Shown piece after piece: positions 33,899 to 42,304 of a stretch of DNA of 64,000 nucleotides; position 1 is the stretch's first letter, and each line of letters starts with the position of its first letter. The DNA is from Demequina salsinemoris (lineage in GTDB: Bacteria; Actinomycetota; Actinomycetes; Actinomycetales; Demequinaceae). The stretch is taken from NCBI RefSeq assembly GCF_000974805.1, contig NZ_BBQZ01000008.1:122914-186913 (forward strand). Reading direction: 5' to 3'. The position numbers and the translations under genes are program-made. Below the pieces are notes generated by a model, which was given only the letters and a program-made list of their open reading frames with translations, did no database searches and was not told the origin of the DNA.

Positions 33899-34033
33899 AT
33901 GGCCCTCAGCAACAGCGTCTTCAACTTCCTCGCTCACCGTTCGACCGCCGGCGACTTCGGCTACCTGCCCTCGCCGATCCTCATGGAGATCGAGGACGCG
34001 ATGAACGCGACCTCGAAGACCGACATCCGCTGA
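33899..34033 (+). CDS. Tiny protein, paralogue 2 of a tandem pair
   Basis: 44 residues, starting MALSNSVFNFLAHRS. ATG 33899 follows ACAAGGAGATCCTC. The C-terminal half reads FGYLPSPILMEIEDAM then NATSKTDIR, matching paralogue 1 in spacing and in the AM-x-ATS-x-x-DIR end. A 153-bp spacer separates the two genes and an intrinsic terminator follows 48 bp after this stop. Conservation of the C-terminus between two such short reading frames is the main evidence that both are real. Confidence 0.7.
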   Translation: MALSNSVFNFLAHRSTAGDFGYLPSPILMEIEDAMNATSKTDIR

Positions 34034-34081
34034 TCTGATCGCAGCATCCGGCCGCCGCGAGCGGTGAGGCCGGTGATACGC

Positions 34082-34113
34082 AAGCCCCGTCGAGGGATTC
34101 TCGGCGGGGCTTT
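34082..34113 (+). terminator. Intrinsic terminator after the small-protein pair
   Basis: AAGCCCCGTCGA (34082-34093) pairs with TCGGCGGGGCTTT (34101-34113), with one G-U pair, and ends in CTTTCT. Confidence 0.8.
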
Positions 34114-34183
34114 CTGCTGCCGAGGGGGTGAAGAGGAACAGGGACGATGCGGGGGCTGGGCGTGTGGGGCTTCGTCCGGGCGC

Positions 34184-35944
34184 TTATCGGGGGGCGTCGT
34201 GCCAGCGGTAGTAGAAGCCTCGACCTCGCCCTGCCGCGCTCGACGGGTCGAGCACTCCTTCCTGCGCGAGTTGCTTGAGTGTGGCGCCGACGTTTGACGG
34301 GCTCGCTCCCACGAGTGATCCGAGTTCCGTGCTGCTGATGCGGCCTCGTCCCTGTGCGTACGACGACGCGACCCTCCTGCGTGACGGCAGTGGGCGCGGA
34401 TGGCCCATCTCTCGATCGCGATCGGTGAGCTCCGCGAGCGCTTCGGTGGACAGCCGCCACGCGGTTGCTGTGCCTTCGGGAGTGCCTTCGACGGTGTGAA
34501 GAAGAGGGGTCTTGCCGATCGCGGCGTGGCTGAGCTTGAGCACGGCGCCGCGGGCCTCCTCGACGGGAAGTTGGATGAGGGGTGCGGCTGAAGCCTCGTC
34601 GATCCATCCCTCGGTCAGGAGTCGTTGCAGAAGCAGGAGCGAAGAGACGTCCTGAGCCTCGCGTGGTGGTTCCATCGAGGCGAGCCACGCGATCCACGGC
34701 AGGTCGACGGCGTCGCCGACGAGCGACGCCCTGACGAATGGCCCGTCGATCTCGTTGATGCCGGGTGCTGGGTAGCCGATACGGACCATCTCGCGCACCA
34801 TGCGGTCGACGCCGATTCCTTCTCGTTCCGCTACGCGGAGATCCGCGAGGAGCTGCGCGAGCGATCCGTTCCGCGATTGTGACGGGTGCGTGATGATGTT
34901 CGTCGCGTTGACGCCGCCGTAGAAGCCGCCTGGGCTGGTGACGCGAAGTGTGTGGCCGATGTGTTCGACCACGGTGGGCGTGGGCACGTTCCAGTCGCGG
35001 TGGGCGACCCCGTTGACTATTGCCTCGCGGGCTGCGAGCGGCGGAATGTCTTTGATCTGGCGGACCACGAGCCCGGTCTCGATGTGGCGTGTGGAGTTGC
35101 GTGTCTCGACAGTCCTGAAGACCTCGTCGAGCTCTTCGAGCAACGACCTGCCCGAGCGCCTCACTCGAGCGGTGCTGTCTGCGCCTGCGCGCTCCCTGTG
35201 AATGTAGTCCAGGGATGGCTCTCCGCGACCGATGAAGGCCAGCCGACCGGCGTTGGTCAACGTTCCTCTTCCGGTGACGGCGTTCAGCCGGCGGAGCAGT
35301 TGGTGGTCGGGTGCGTCGGAGAGTTCCTCGGTCTGTGCGTCGCCGCTCGCTCTGAGGAAGTCTCGGGCGACTGCGATTGCCTGCTGTCGTACCTCGGATG
35401 CGGGCGCCCCGGAGTCATCTGCGGACCAGTCGTAGTGAAGCGTCTGCATGCGGCGTGCGTGCCACGTGGTGGCGTCGACCTCGACGCACCTGTCGCCAAC
35501 GCGCCAGTGGATGCGGCCGCGGTGGCGAATCGGCTCGACGGCGGTCGGTGAGACAAGGACGAGCAGCCTTGTGCCCGCGACGACGGCCTCGGTGACGTCG
35601 ACCGTCAGCATGCGCTGCGTGAGCTCGTAGATGCGTTGCCGGAGCCATTCTGCGTCGAGCTGGGTGCCGATCACGGTACCGTCGTCCGCGACTCCTACGA
35701 TGAGCGCCCCGCCGCCTGGGGTGTTCGCCATGCACGTGGCTTCGCCGGCAAGCTTCTCGGCGGCCGTTTCGTTGCGTGTCGAGCCGATGGTCACGTTGCC
35801 TTGCTTGTCGCGGCGGCCGGCCTCTTCCTTGAGGTCCACGTGTTTGCGCTCGGAGCTGCCGTCGACGACTTGGCCCTTGTCGATGAGCGTGAGCAGAGCC
35901 TGTACCTCTGCTCGCACGGGGTCTGAGCCGAATGCGATGGTCAT
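34184..35944 (-). CDS. AlbA_2 (Schlafen-type) domain protein with HATPase-like and winged-helix domains
   Basis: 586 residues. The AlbA_2 domain (about 30-150) has HVDLKEEAG, ANTPGGGALIVGVADDG and the GRIHWRVGDR strand. An HATPase_c_4-like part (about 270-400) has REAIVNGVAHRDW and VTSPGGFYGGV, and winged-helix segments (about 510-585; ISSTELGSLVGASPSNVGATLKQL) close the chain. Such RecG-like/Schlafen-AlbA proteins are putative DNA-binding regulators or defence-linked ATPases. The start at 35944 fits a short leader after an AT-rich promoter with a palindrome; an earlier ATG at 35980 would place the palindrome inside the gene. No strong ribosome site for either. Confidence 0.8.
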   Translation of the reverse strand: MTIAFGSDPVRAEVQALLTLIDKGQVVDGSSERKHVDLKEEAGRRDKQGNVTIGSTRNETAAEKLAGEATCMANTPGGGALIVGVADDGTVIGTQLDAEWLRQRIYELTQRMLTVDVTEAVVAGTRLLVLVSPTAVEPIRHRGRIHWRVGDRCVEVDATTWHARRMQTLHYDWSADDSGAPASEVRQQAIAVARDFLRASGDAQTEELSDAPDHQLLRRLNAVTGRGTLTNAGRLAFIGRGEPSLDYIHRERAGADSTARVRRSGRSLLEELDEVFRTVETRNSTRHIETGLVVRQIKDIPPLAAREAIVNGVAHRDWNVPTPTVVEHIGHTLRVTSPGGFYGGVNATNIITHPSQSRNGSLAQLLADLRVAEREGIGVDRMVREMVRIGYPAPGINEIDGPFVRASLVGDAVDLPWIAWLASMEPPREAQDVSSLLLLQRLLTEGWIDEASAAPLIQLPVEEARGAVLKLSHAAIGKTPLLHTVEGTPEGTATAWRLSTEALAELTDRDREMGHPRPLPSRRRVASSYAQGRGRISSTELGSLVGASPSNVGATLKQLAQEGVLDPSSAAGRGRGFYYRWHDAPR

Positions 35945-35965
35945 GGGTGCATTCTGACACGCAGT

Positions 35966-35991
35966 CATAATTAACGCCATGGAAAATTATG
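35966..35991. promoter_or_regulatory. AT-rich palindrome at the AlbA_2 gene promoter
   Basis: CATAATT (35966-35972) and AATTATG (35985-35991) form a perfect inverted repeat with a 12-bp spacer. A related CATAACTT lies at about 36018. An autoregulatory operator is inferred. Confidence 0.45.
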
Positions 35992-36033
35992 CCTTGGCGT
36001 GCGGACTCTGCGTCTGCCATAACTTTTCACCTC

Positions 36034-36085
36034 AGTAAGGGACGCTCGCGCTGGCGGCGTCCCTGGCGATCGAGTGCCCCTTACT
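36034..36085 (-). terminator. Two-level hairpin after the sortase gene
   Basis: AGTAAGGG (36034-36041) pairs with CCCTTACT (36078-36085), and GGGACGC (36039-36045) can pair with GCGTCCC (36057-36063). It lies between the sortase stop (36127) and the AlbA_2 promoter, with a motif copy at 36113. Confidence 0.5.
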
Positions 36086-36126
36086 TCGATGTTTGCTTCC
36101 ATGGCTGCGCACGGACGATGCGCCCT

Positions 36127-36831
36127 TCAGTCGCCCGTCGCGGTCGCGTCGGGCGCGGGGATGAGGCGGACGACGAGGTTGTTGACCGCGTGCTGGTTCC
36201 CGTCGGAGGCGACGTAGGTGCCGTCGGAGGGGTCGCACGTGGTGAGGACCACGGAGCCGGGGACGTAGAAGGAGCTCATGAACAGGCCGTCGTCGGCGGC
36301 GAGCTCGTCCTTCGCGACCTGCTCCCACGCGTCGACGACGTAGTCGAGCTCGCCGCACGAGGACTCGAGCAGGACCTCGTCGCCCGCGGAGATCGCGTCG
36401 GGCTCGAGCGAGTTGAACACGGCCTCCCGGGCCTGCGAGTGGTGGCCGAACAGGTAGGTGGCGGCGGGCGACACCGGTCCGGGCGCGGAGCCGATCGAGG
36501 AGTCCCACATCACCTGGTCCAGGCGTTGCGGCGCGATGGTGCCGTCCTCCCAGTAGTCGTTCTCGTCGGCCTCGTAGACGGGCCAGTCGAGGTCCAGAGC
36601 GGCGGAGACGATGCGCGTCGGCACGCAGGCGATCGCGACGGCCGAGGCGCTCACGGAGGGCGAGGACTGCGCGTGGGACGACGATGCGGCGGTCGCGGAT
36701 GCCGTGGACGCCAAAGTCGAGGCCACGTCCGAGGGCGCGGCGGCGCCCTGGTCCCCCGCCCCGGGGGTGCTCGCGCACCCGCTGAGGAGGAGGATCAGGG
36801 CCGCTGCTGCGAACGGTGCCTTACTGCTCAC
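36127..36831 (-). CDS. Sortase with lipoprotein-like signal
   Basis: 234 residues. A start region ending LLLSGCAS offers a lipobox (Cys about 21), unusual since most sortases keep a transmembrane anchor. A Ser/Ala/Thr linker runs to about 65. The sortase barrel (about 70-230) shows the catalytic His in YLFGHHSQ (about 125), the nucleophile in VLTTCDPSDGTY (about 192) and the Arg in NNLVVRLIP (about 222). The TCDP pattern fits class E/F-like actinobacterial sortases. GTG 36831 was chosen: it overlaps the preceding gene's last codons by 11 bp, indicating coupling with that membrane-anchored secreted protein, its probable partner. Confidence 0.85.
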   Translation of the reverse strand: MSSKAPFAAAALILLLSGCASTPGAGDQGAAAPSDVASTLASTASATAASSSHAQSSPSVSASAVAIACVPTRIVSAALDLDWPVYEADENDYWEDGTIAPQRLDQVMWDSSIGSAPGPVSPAATYLFGHHSQAREAVFNSLEPDAISAGDEVLLESSCGELDYVVDAWEQVAKDELAADDGLFMSSFYVPGSVVLTTCDPSDGTYVASDGNQHAVNNLVVRLIPAPDATATGD

Positions 36832-37711
36832 GCAGGCGCCGGCGCGCGATGAGGACGATCGCCGCGATGGCGAGCCCTCCCCAACCCAGCCCGGCGAGGA
36901 CGGGCGATAGGGCGCCCGAGGCGGCGGTCGCATCGTCCGTCTGAACTGTTGTTGTCGAGGCGGGCTTGGTGGCCGAGGTGGCGAGGGTGCCGGAGGTGGT
37001 GTCCTCGTCCTCGGGGATCTCGGCGGCGAGAGCGGTCGCGGTGATGTCGGGGGTGGGGGTGGGCGTGGCGTCCTCTGTCTCGCCGAGCTCGCCCGATTCG
37101 GGGGAGGGCTCGACGCAGTCGGGCCAGTCGATGCCGCCCTCGATGAAGGTGTAGTTGTCGTAGCCCTCGGCGGCGACGACGAGGCCGCCGAGATCCTCGC
37201 TGTAGAACAGCTGGGATTCGCCGCCCGCGAGGATGACCGTGGCAAGCGCGGTGCCTTCGGCGGGGTAGGTGGTCACCCAGAGGCTCATGTCGAGGGTGTT
37301 CTCCACGAGGATCCCCTGGCAGGTGAGGGTGATGGGTGGGGGCCAGGTGGTGTCGGTCGGGACGTCGCCGCAGTCGGGCGCGCCGATCTGATCGACCACG
37401 ATCTGCGGGCGGCCCTCGTCGTAGGCGAAGTAGTACAGGTAGTACTCGGTGGCGCCGGGGGCCACGATGAAGGAATCGTGGGGGCCGTCGGTCCTGCCGA
37501 CGTACTCGGACTCGTCGAGGTCGGTGTCGATGTAGAACGTCGGGTCGTCGTAGCTCCACGCGTCGTCCACCGTGATGCGGTCGTAGCCTTCGACGCAGTC
37601 GACGGAGAGCGTGCCGGTGTACGGAGCCGTGGTGGCGAGCGCTGGTGTCGCGCTGAGTGCGACGGCGGTGGTGATGCCTGCTGCGATCAGCAGGCGCTTG
37701 AGGTGGTTCAT
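36821..37711 (-). CDS. Secreted protein with C-terminal membrane helix, sortase partner
   Basis: 296 residues. Signal peptide about 1-30 (MNHLKRLLIAAGITTAVALSATPALA). A globular region (about 31-180) contains four or so Cys and many Tyr/Asp (YDRITVDDAWSYDDPTFYID). An acidic Thr/Pro stalk follows, then a hydrophobic segment (LSPVLAGLGWGGLAIAAIVLIA) and RRRLREQ. This is a wall-protein tail, but no LPxTG/LAxTG-like pentapeptide precedes the helix; the sequence there is DATAASGALS. Either the coupled sortase uses a different signal or the protein simply stays in the membrane. ATG 37711 follows AAAGGGAT. Confidence 0.82.
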   Translation of the reverse strand: MNHLKRLLIAAGITTAVALSATPALATTAPYTGTLSVDCVEGYDRITVDDAWSYDDPTFYIDTDLDESEYVGRTDGPHDSFIVAPGATEYYLYYFAYDEGRPQIVVDQIGAPDCGDVPTDTTWPPPITLTCQGILVENTLDMSLWVTTYPAEGTALATVILAGGESQLFYSEDLGGLVVAAEGYDNYTFIEGGIDWPDCVEPSPESGELGETEDATPTPTPDITATALAAEIPEDEDTTSGTLATSATKPASTTTVQTDDATAASGALSPVLAGLGWGGLAIAAIVLIARRRLREQ

Positions 37712-38043
37712 GGGATCCCTTTTTCCTGTGTTCACGCACCTGGGTGGTGCGGCGCGCGTGATGCGGCGGCAGGGATCACGGGGAGTGGCGGTCGCGAGGC
37801 CTGGGCGCGCGGGACCGGTGCCGATGACGGCTGGTCGGCGTGTGCGCACATGCGGCCCCCTCAGACCCGACCGACGGTGGTCGTTCCCCATGCGAAGCGC
37901 CCACCCCTCGGGCGCGATGGGGTGAACGTAACTCTTCGGAGAATTCGTGCGCAACAGGTGAAGGATGATGCGTCACCGATCGGGGGTGGCGCGCGCTTTC
38001 GACACGCGATCCAGGGCCTCTGTACCAGGGACGATGCGGCTGC
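37712..38043. other. Gene-free region
   Basis: 332 bp between two minus-strand genes. It contains one GGACGATGCG copy (38029-38038, 6 bp from the stop of the SGNH gene). The part next to 37711 must carry the promoter of the secreted-protein gene; nothing else was recognised. Confidence 0.6.
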
Positions 38044-38787
38044 TCAGGAGGCGAGGACGTCGCGGATGAGCTCGGCCAGGTAGGCGTGGCCGGCGTCGGT
38101 GGGGTGGAGGGTGTCCTCGCCGATGAGGTCCTCGTGGCCCTCGAACCAGCCCGCGTCGATCGCGTCGAAGAACTCGACGTCCATGGCCGCGGCCGCCAAA
38201 CCGACGGCGGTGTTGGCGTTCGCGTAGCCGTCGGGCACGGGCCAGGTGGGGGAGATGGGCCCGATCACGACGATGCGCGCGCCCTGCGCCGCGGCTTGAG
38301 CGAGGCCGATCGCCTCCTCGGCGGCGGCCTCGATCTCGACGGGGTCGGCCAGGTAGTCGTTGACGGAGCCGATCATGAGGACGATGTCGGAGTCCGGGTC
38401 CACCTCGCGCGCGTGGGTGACGAAGTTGGTGTCCTCGCCGGGCGGATCGTCGTCGCGCGTGCGCACGTAGCCGGTGCCGCCGAAGGCGAACAGCTCGACG
38501 GTGTACTCGTCGGAGATCAGCGCGGGCCAGCGGGCGTCGGCACCGCTGTCCATCGTGGACCCGGTGGTGTAGGAATCGCCGACTACCGAGAGGCGGGGCT
38601 TGGTCGAGGCAGCGGTGGTGGCAGGAGTGGTGGCCGATGCGGAAACCGCAGTCGATGTGGTCGTCGTGTCCGACGAGGTCGCCGCGTCGGTGGCCCCGGA
38701 CCACGCGCAGGCCGCGAGAAGCCAGAGCCCGAGGACTGTGACGAACGCGCGGGCCAGCGCGCGTGAGGGCGAATCGCGTGGAGCCAC
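38044..38787 (-). CDS. SGNH/GDSL-family lipoprotein hydrolase
   Basis: 247 residues. Lipobox LLAAC (Cys about 24), then a Thr/Ser/Ala linker. The SGNH blocks are visible: block I VVGDSYTTG (Ser about 62), the Gly of FGGTGY (block II), block III GSVND (Asn about 122) and block V DTLHPTDAGH (Asp and His about 229-232). The family deacylates or deacetylates lipids and carbohydrates, and such lipoproteins often modify surface polysaccharide. GTG 38787 gives the correct lipoprotein signal; it is preceded by a weak GGGAA. The adjacent acyltransferase is on the same strand. Confidence 0.85.
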   Translation of the reverse strand: MAPRDSPSRALARAFVTVLGLWLLAACAWSGATDAATSSDTTTTSTAVSASATTPATTAASTKPRLSVVGDSYTTGSTMDSGADARWPALISDEYTVELFAFGGTGYVRTRDDDPPGEDTNFVTHAREVDPDSDIVLMIGSVNDYLADPVEIEAAAEEAIGLAQAAAQGARIVVIGPISPTWPVPDGYANANTAVGLAAAAMDVEFFDAIDAGWFEGHEDLIGEDTLHPTDAGHAYLAELIRDVLAS

Positions 38788-38801
38788 GGTTCCCAGGTTA
38801 G

Positions 38802-38972
38802 GTCGCGGAGCAGTACGGCGGAGGTGTCCCTTTCTACGACAATGCAGACGGCAGCACCAACATCTTCCTGTCGGGCAAGGGTTCTCCGCCAACGATCCCT
38901 CAAGGGGCGGCTGCGACGCTCCAGCGGCTTGACGCCTACTGGACCTGGGTACTCACCGCGACCGCCGCATAG
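38802..38972 (+). pseudogene. Possible 3' remnant of an unidentified gene
   Basis: An open frame without a start codon encodes about 56 residues, including YGGGVPFYDNADGSTNIF and LQRLDAYWTWVL, which read like real protein rather than high-GC noise. It begins right after a stop codon and overlaps the 3' end of the antisense acyltransferase gene by 20 bp. It may be what is left of a gene lost when this region was rearranged. Family not recognised. Confidence 0.3.
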
Positions 38973-39993
38973 TGATACGCCTTCCGAAGTCGATGGACGG
39001 GCGCTCAACAAGGACGTGAGCCGCCCAGGCAGCACCCAGTGACGTCACGACCGACACGGCGACGAAGACGGGCGCAGGCAGTCCGATTGGGGCGACCGCA
39101 ATCATCACGATTGTGTGCACGAGGTAGAGCGAATAGCTGATCTTGCCGAGCCAGAGCACGGGAGTCGCAACCTCCGCGTTGCGCAACGCGTAGAACGCCC
39201 AGAAGATCACCAGCCCGATGAGGTATGACGAGTCAAACCCCATCGGCGTCCACGAACTTGTCGTGCCCTGCCCGTCGTACTCGAGAAGCCATCCGAGGGC
39301 CGGGACAACAAGGATCGCGCTCGGCAGCAACACCAGCAGTGAACGCGATCGCTGCGACTCCCAGAGGTACAACGAGAAGCCGAGTGACGCAGTGAACATC
39401 ATCAGCGGCACTACGGCCGTGAATCCCGTGAGCCGGAAGTAGTTGGACCACGCGAGGGCTCCGAAAGCTGCGAGCCAGCACAGGCCAAGCCACACGGAAA
39501 GGTCAAGTCGTCTTGCAAGCTTGCTGACCACTGACTGAATGTAGAAGACGACCTCAATCCCGAGAGTCCACGCGACGCCAAGGATGGTCGTCGCGCCAAT
39601 GAATCCTTGAAGCATCGTGATGTTGATTGCGATCACGGCGAGCGTGAAGCCGCCCTGTGCGTCGCCTGTCATGAGCGCAACTAGGGCGTATGCAAGCGTG
39701 GCGAGCCAGTAGATCGGATACAGCCGCCAGAAGCGTCGAATCGTGAATGTAGCTGCGCTCTGGTTTGACAGTGTCAGACCCACCACGTACCCGCTCACGA
39801 GAAAGAACGCGACGATTCCGATGCGCCCGAGGTTGACCCATTCGGCAGACCAGGCCGCGTAGCCAGGAAACGCAAACTCAAGCGGGTGCTGGAGTGCGAC
39901 CATTAGAGACGCTACGCCGCGGATGCCGTCGATGTACTCAATCCGACCGTGACTAACTGAAGCCCGTGCAACAGCCTCAGTGTCAGACCTCAT
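38953..39993 (-). CDS. Acyltransferase family 3 membrane protein
   Basis: 346 residues. Starts with IEYIDGIRGVASLMVALQHP (about 17-36), whose His is the family's catalytic residue, followed by about ten membrane helices and a short ERPSIDFG tail near the C-terminus. These OafA-like enzymes acetylate or otherwise acylate surface polysaccharides. ATG 39993 has GGTGGGGGAC before it. Base composition is lower in GC than the genes to the left, so the laterally variable polysaccharide region probably starts here. An IS3 element lies about 110 bp upstream. Confidence 0.85.
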   Translation of the reverse strand: MRSDTEAVARASVSHGRIEYIDGIRGVASLMVALQHPLEFAFPGYAAWSAEWVNLGRIGIVAFFLVSGYVVGLTLSNQSAATFTIRRFWRLYPIYWLATLAYALVALMTGDAQGGFTLAVIAINITMLQGFIGATTILGVAWTLGIEVVFYIQSVVSKLARRLDLSVWLGLCWLAAFGALAWSNYFRLTGFTAVVPLMMFTASLGFSLYLWESQRSRSLLVLLPSAILVVPALGWLLEYDGQGTTSSWTPMGFDSSYLIGLVIFWAFYALRNAEVATPVLWLGKISYSLYLVHTIVMIAVAPIGLPAPVFVAVSVVTSLGAAWAAHVLVERPSIDFGRRITMRRSR

Positions 39994-40153
39994 GTCCCCC
40001 ACCATGCGCGCGAGTCTAGCGGCACACACACGAAGCGCCCCACTGCGCCTCAGCAAGCTCTAGCTGTAGTTCCCCTGCAGGTTGTGAACGGTTGAGGTAG
40101 GCGAAGTGAATCGGCCTGAGTTTCGTTCCGTCCTATCGACAAGGATGGAACCC

Positions 40154-40456
40154 ATGACTCGTTACACCCCGGAGATGCGTGAGCGCGCGTTGAGGATGCT
40201 CGCGGAGGCGATCCCGGAACACCCGAACCTGTGGAGCGCAGTGCGGCACGTCGCCGGGCTGCTGGGGATGAGCCCCGAGACGCTGCGCGTGTGGCATCGC
40301 CGCCTCGAGGTCGACGCTGGCGTCAAGCCCGGAGTCCCGTCCGACGCGGCCGAGGAGATCAAGCGTCTCAAGCGTGAGAACGCCGAGTTGCGCAAGGCCA
40401 ACGAGATATTGAAGGCTGCGAGCGTGTTTTTCGCCAAGGAGCTCGACCGCCCCTGA
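40154..40456 (+). CDS. IS3-family transposase OrfA
   Basis: 100 residues. Helix-turn-helix (MTRYTPEMRERALRM...AVRHVAGLLGMSPETLRVWHRR) and a leucine-zipper-like coiled coil (about 60-95; AEEIKRLKRENAELRKANEIL) ending FFAKELDRP. It binds the element's ends and partners OrfB, which follows in the -1 frame, 6 bp on; the productive transposase is probably made by frameshifting. ATG 40154 was chosen for its AAGGA; an upstream GTG at 40106 lies outside the element. Confidence 0.88.
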   Translation: MTRYTPEMRERALRMLAEAIPEHPNLWSAVRHVAGLLGMSPETLRVWHRRLEVDAGVKPGVPSDAAEEIKRLKRENAELRKANEILKAASVFFAKELDRP

Positions 40457-40461
40457 CCGAG

Positions 40462-41385
40462 ATGGTCCGGTTCATCGACGAACATCGTGATCAGTTCGGG
40501 GTCGAGCTCATCTGCCGGGTGCTGCGCCCGGCAGTCCAGGGATTCCTTACGTCGCGCGGGTACCGCGCGGCGAAGACGCGCACGCCGTCCGCGCGGCAGC
40601 TACGTGACGACCTGCTCATCCCTGAGGTCGCTCGCCTGCACGCGGAGAACTACGGCGTGTACGGGCGGCGAAAGATGCACGCGCTGATGTGTCGGCAAGG
40701 GTGGGACATCGGCCGCGACCAGACCGAACGCCTCATGCGGGCCGCTGACGTGCGGGGCGTGAAGAAGTCCAAGCGCGTCTTCACGACGAAGAGCGATCCG
40801 AAGGCGGCGCTGCCGCGGGACCTCGTCAACCGCCACTTCGCGGCCGACGCACCACGACGGCTGTGGGTCGCTGACATCACCTACGTCGCGACGTGGTCCG
40901 GCTTCGCCTACGTCGCGTTCGTCACCGACGTCTTCTCACGCAGGATCGTGGGCTGGAACGTCGCGTCGACCCTCAAGGCCGAGATCCTGCCGCTGCAGGC
41001 GCTCGACATGGCTGCGTGGGACGCCGGCGGCGACCTCAGCGGGCTGACGCACCACTCGGATCACGGGTCGAACTACATGGCGATGGTCTACACCGACCGC
41101 GTCGTCGAACTCGGCGCGAAACCATCGACGGGAACCGTGGGCGACTCCTATGACAATGCCCTCGCCGAGGCGATCAACAACCTCTACAAGACCGAGCTAA
41201 TTCGCCAACGCGGCCCCTGGCGAACCGTCGAGCAGGTCGAGCTCGCGACCCTCGAGTACGTCTGGTGGTGGAACAACCAGCGCCTGCACGGCGAGCTCGG
41301 CATGCGAACACCACTCGAGGTCGAGGAGGCCTACTACGCTGACCTCGAATCACCCCGGCCGGTACCTGCCGGACAGGGAAACTGA
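40462..41385 (+). CDS. IS3-family transposase OrfB (DDE catalytic domain)
   Basis: 307 residues. HTH_21 part YGVYGRRKMHALM (about 67-79) and an rve DDE core: Asp in WVADITYVATW (about 138), Asp in HHSDHGSNY (about 198) and Glu in SYDNALAEAIN (about 234), followed by WWWNNQRLHGEL. All three catalytic residues are present, so the element may be active. Confidence 0.92.
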   Translation: MVRFIDEHRDQFGVELICRVLRPAVQGFLTSRGYRAAKTRTPSARQLRDDLLIPEVARLHAENYGVYGRRKMHALMCRQGWDIGRDQTERLMRAADVRGVKKSKRVFTTKSDPKAALPRDLVNRHFAADAPRRLWVADITYVATWSGFAYVAFVTDVFSRRIVGWNVASTLKAEILPLQALDMAAWDAGGDLSGLTHHSDHGSNYMAMVYTDRVVELGAKPSTGTVGDSYDNALAEAINNLYKTELIRQRGPWRTVEQVELATLEYVWWWNNQRLHGELGMRTPLEVEEAYYADLESPRPVPAGQGN

Positions 41386-41410
41386 GCGGAACGAAACTCA
41401 GGCCAATTCA

Positions 41411-42254
41411 GTGACCATCGGCGCTGGAGTTTGTCGGAGACGTAGTCACGCAGCGGACCCTCAAGGGTGAGCTTCGCGGGCCTGGGCCGTTCACGGCGCT
41501 TCACCGAGGCGCGATGAGCGGTGTGAGGAAGATAGCAGTCCCGGGCGACGGTGTTGCGGCCTAACTCACGGCTGATCGTCGATGGGGATCGCCCCATGGT
41601 GCGCGCGATCGCGCGCATCGACATGCCCTGCGTCAACAGGTCCTTGAGCCGTTCTCGCTCGAGCAAACTCAGGTAGCGGGTATCGATGACTTGCTCCACG
41701 CGGTGCAGGGGCACCCGCTCGCCCTGCACCCAGGCCGTTCTCGGTTTCTTCACGTGCGCCAGGACCTCCTGAGGACGATAGAGGACGACTCTTCCGTCGG
41801 GGTAGACGCGGCCCTTCGAGAACACACGAATGCCCTTGTCCCAGTCCAATGCCTGATGCGCCTCGACGTTCAGTCGGCGCGCCGCTTCACGCCGAGCAAC
41901 GCCTTGCGCGCGCAAGCGCAGGAACTCCTGGCGCTTGGCATCGGCATAGGTTCCCGTGAAGATCCCCGCGCGATGCGCCCACGCGTAGCAGGTCACACGG
42001 TTGAAGCCCAACTCCCGTGCGACCGCGGAGACGTTCCCGACCTCGCTCAAGCGGGCGAAGAACGCCGCCTTGTCCTCATCCGAATAGGCGCGCTGCGTGC
42101 TCCGCGGCGTTGACAGCCCCGCCTGCTTCATCCACCTGTAGCCGCGATCCGGACTCACGCCAGCGGCCAGAGCAGCCGCCCGCACCGATCCGCCCCGATC
42201 GATCAACGCCAGAAACGCCAACCTCTGCTGCTCCGTGAACTTCCTCGCCGGCAT
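41411..42254 (-). pseudogene. IS30-family transposase, 3' truncated by the IS3 element
   Basis: 281 residues remain. The N-terminal helix-turn-helix domains (FTEQQRLAFLALIDRGGSVR; SMRAIARTMGRSPSTISREL, about 200-220) are of IS30 type. The frame then runs KLQRRWS straight into the IS3 right inverted repeat, so the DDE core is lost. ATG 42254 has GAGGAG. The upstream end, about 42262-42305, is the IS30 terminus, inserted in another IS3 copy. Confidence 0.88.
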
Positions 42255-42304
42255 CTCCACTCCTCGCCGCTGGTGTTGCGACGATCGCTGGAATCCAAGC
42301 GGTC

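Larger units (their letters stand above)
40107..41410 (+). mobile_element. IS3-family insertion sequence (complete)
   Basis: 24-bp terminal inverted repeats: left 40107-40130 (TGAATCGGCCTGAGTTTCG...) and right 41387-41410, differing at one position. It holds intact orfA and orfB. No target duplication is seen, and the right end sits inside a truncated IS30 transposase gene whose other half is missing on the left side, so a deletion accompanied or followed insertion. Confidence 0.93.
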
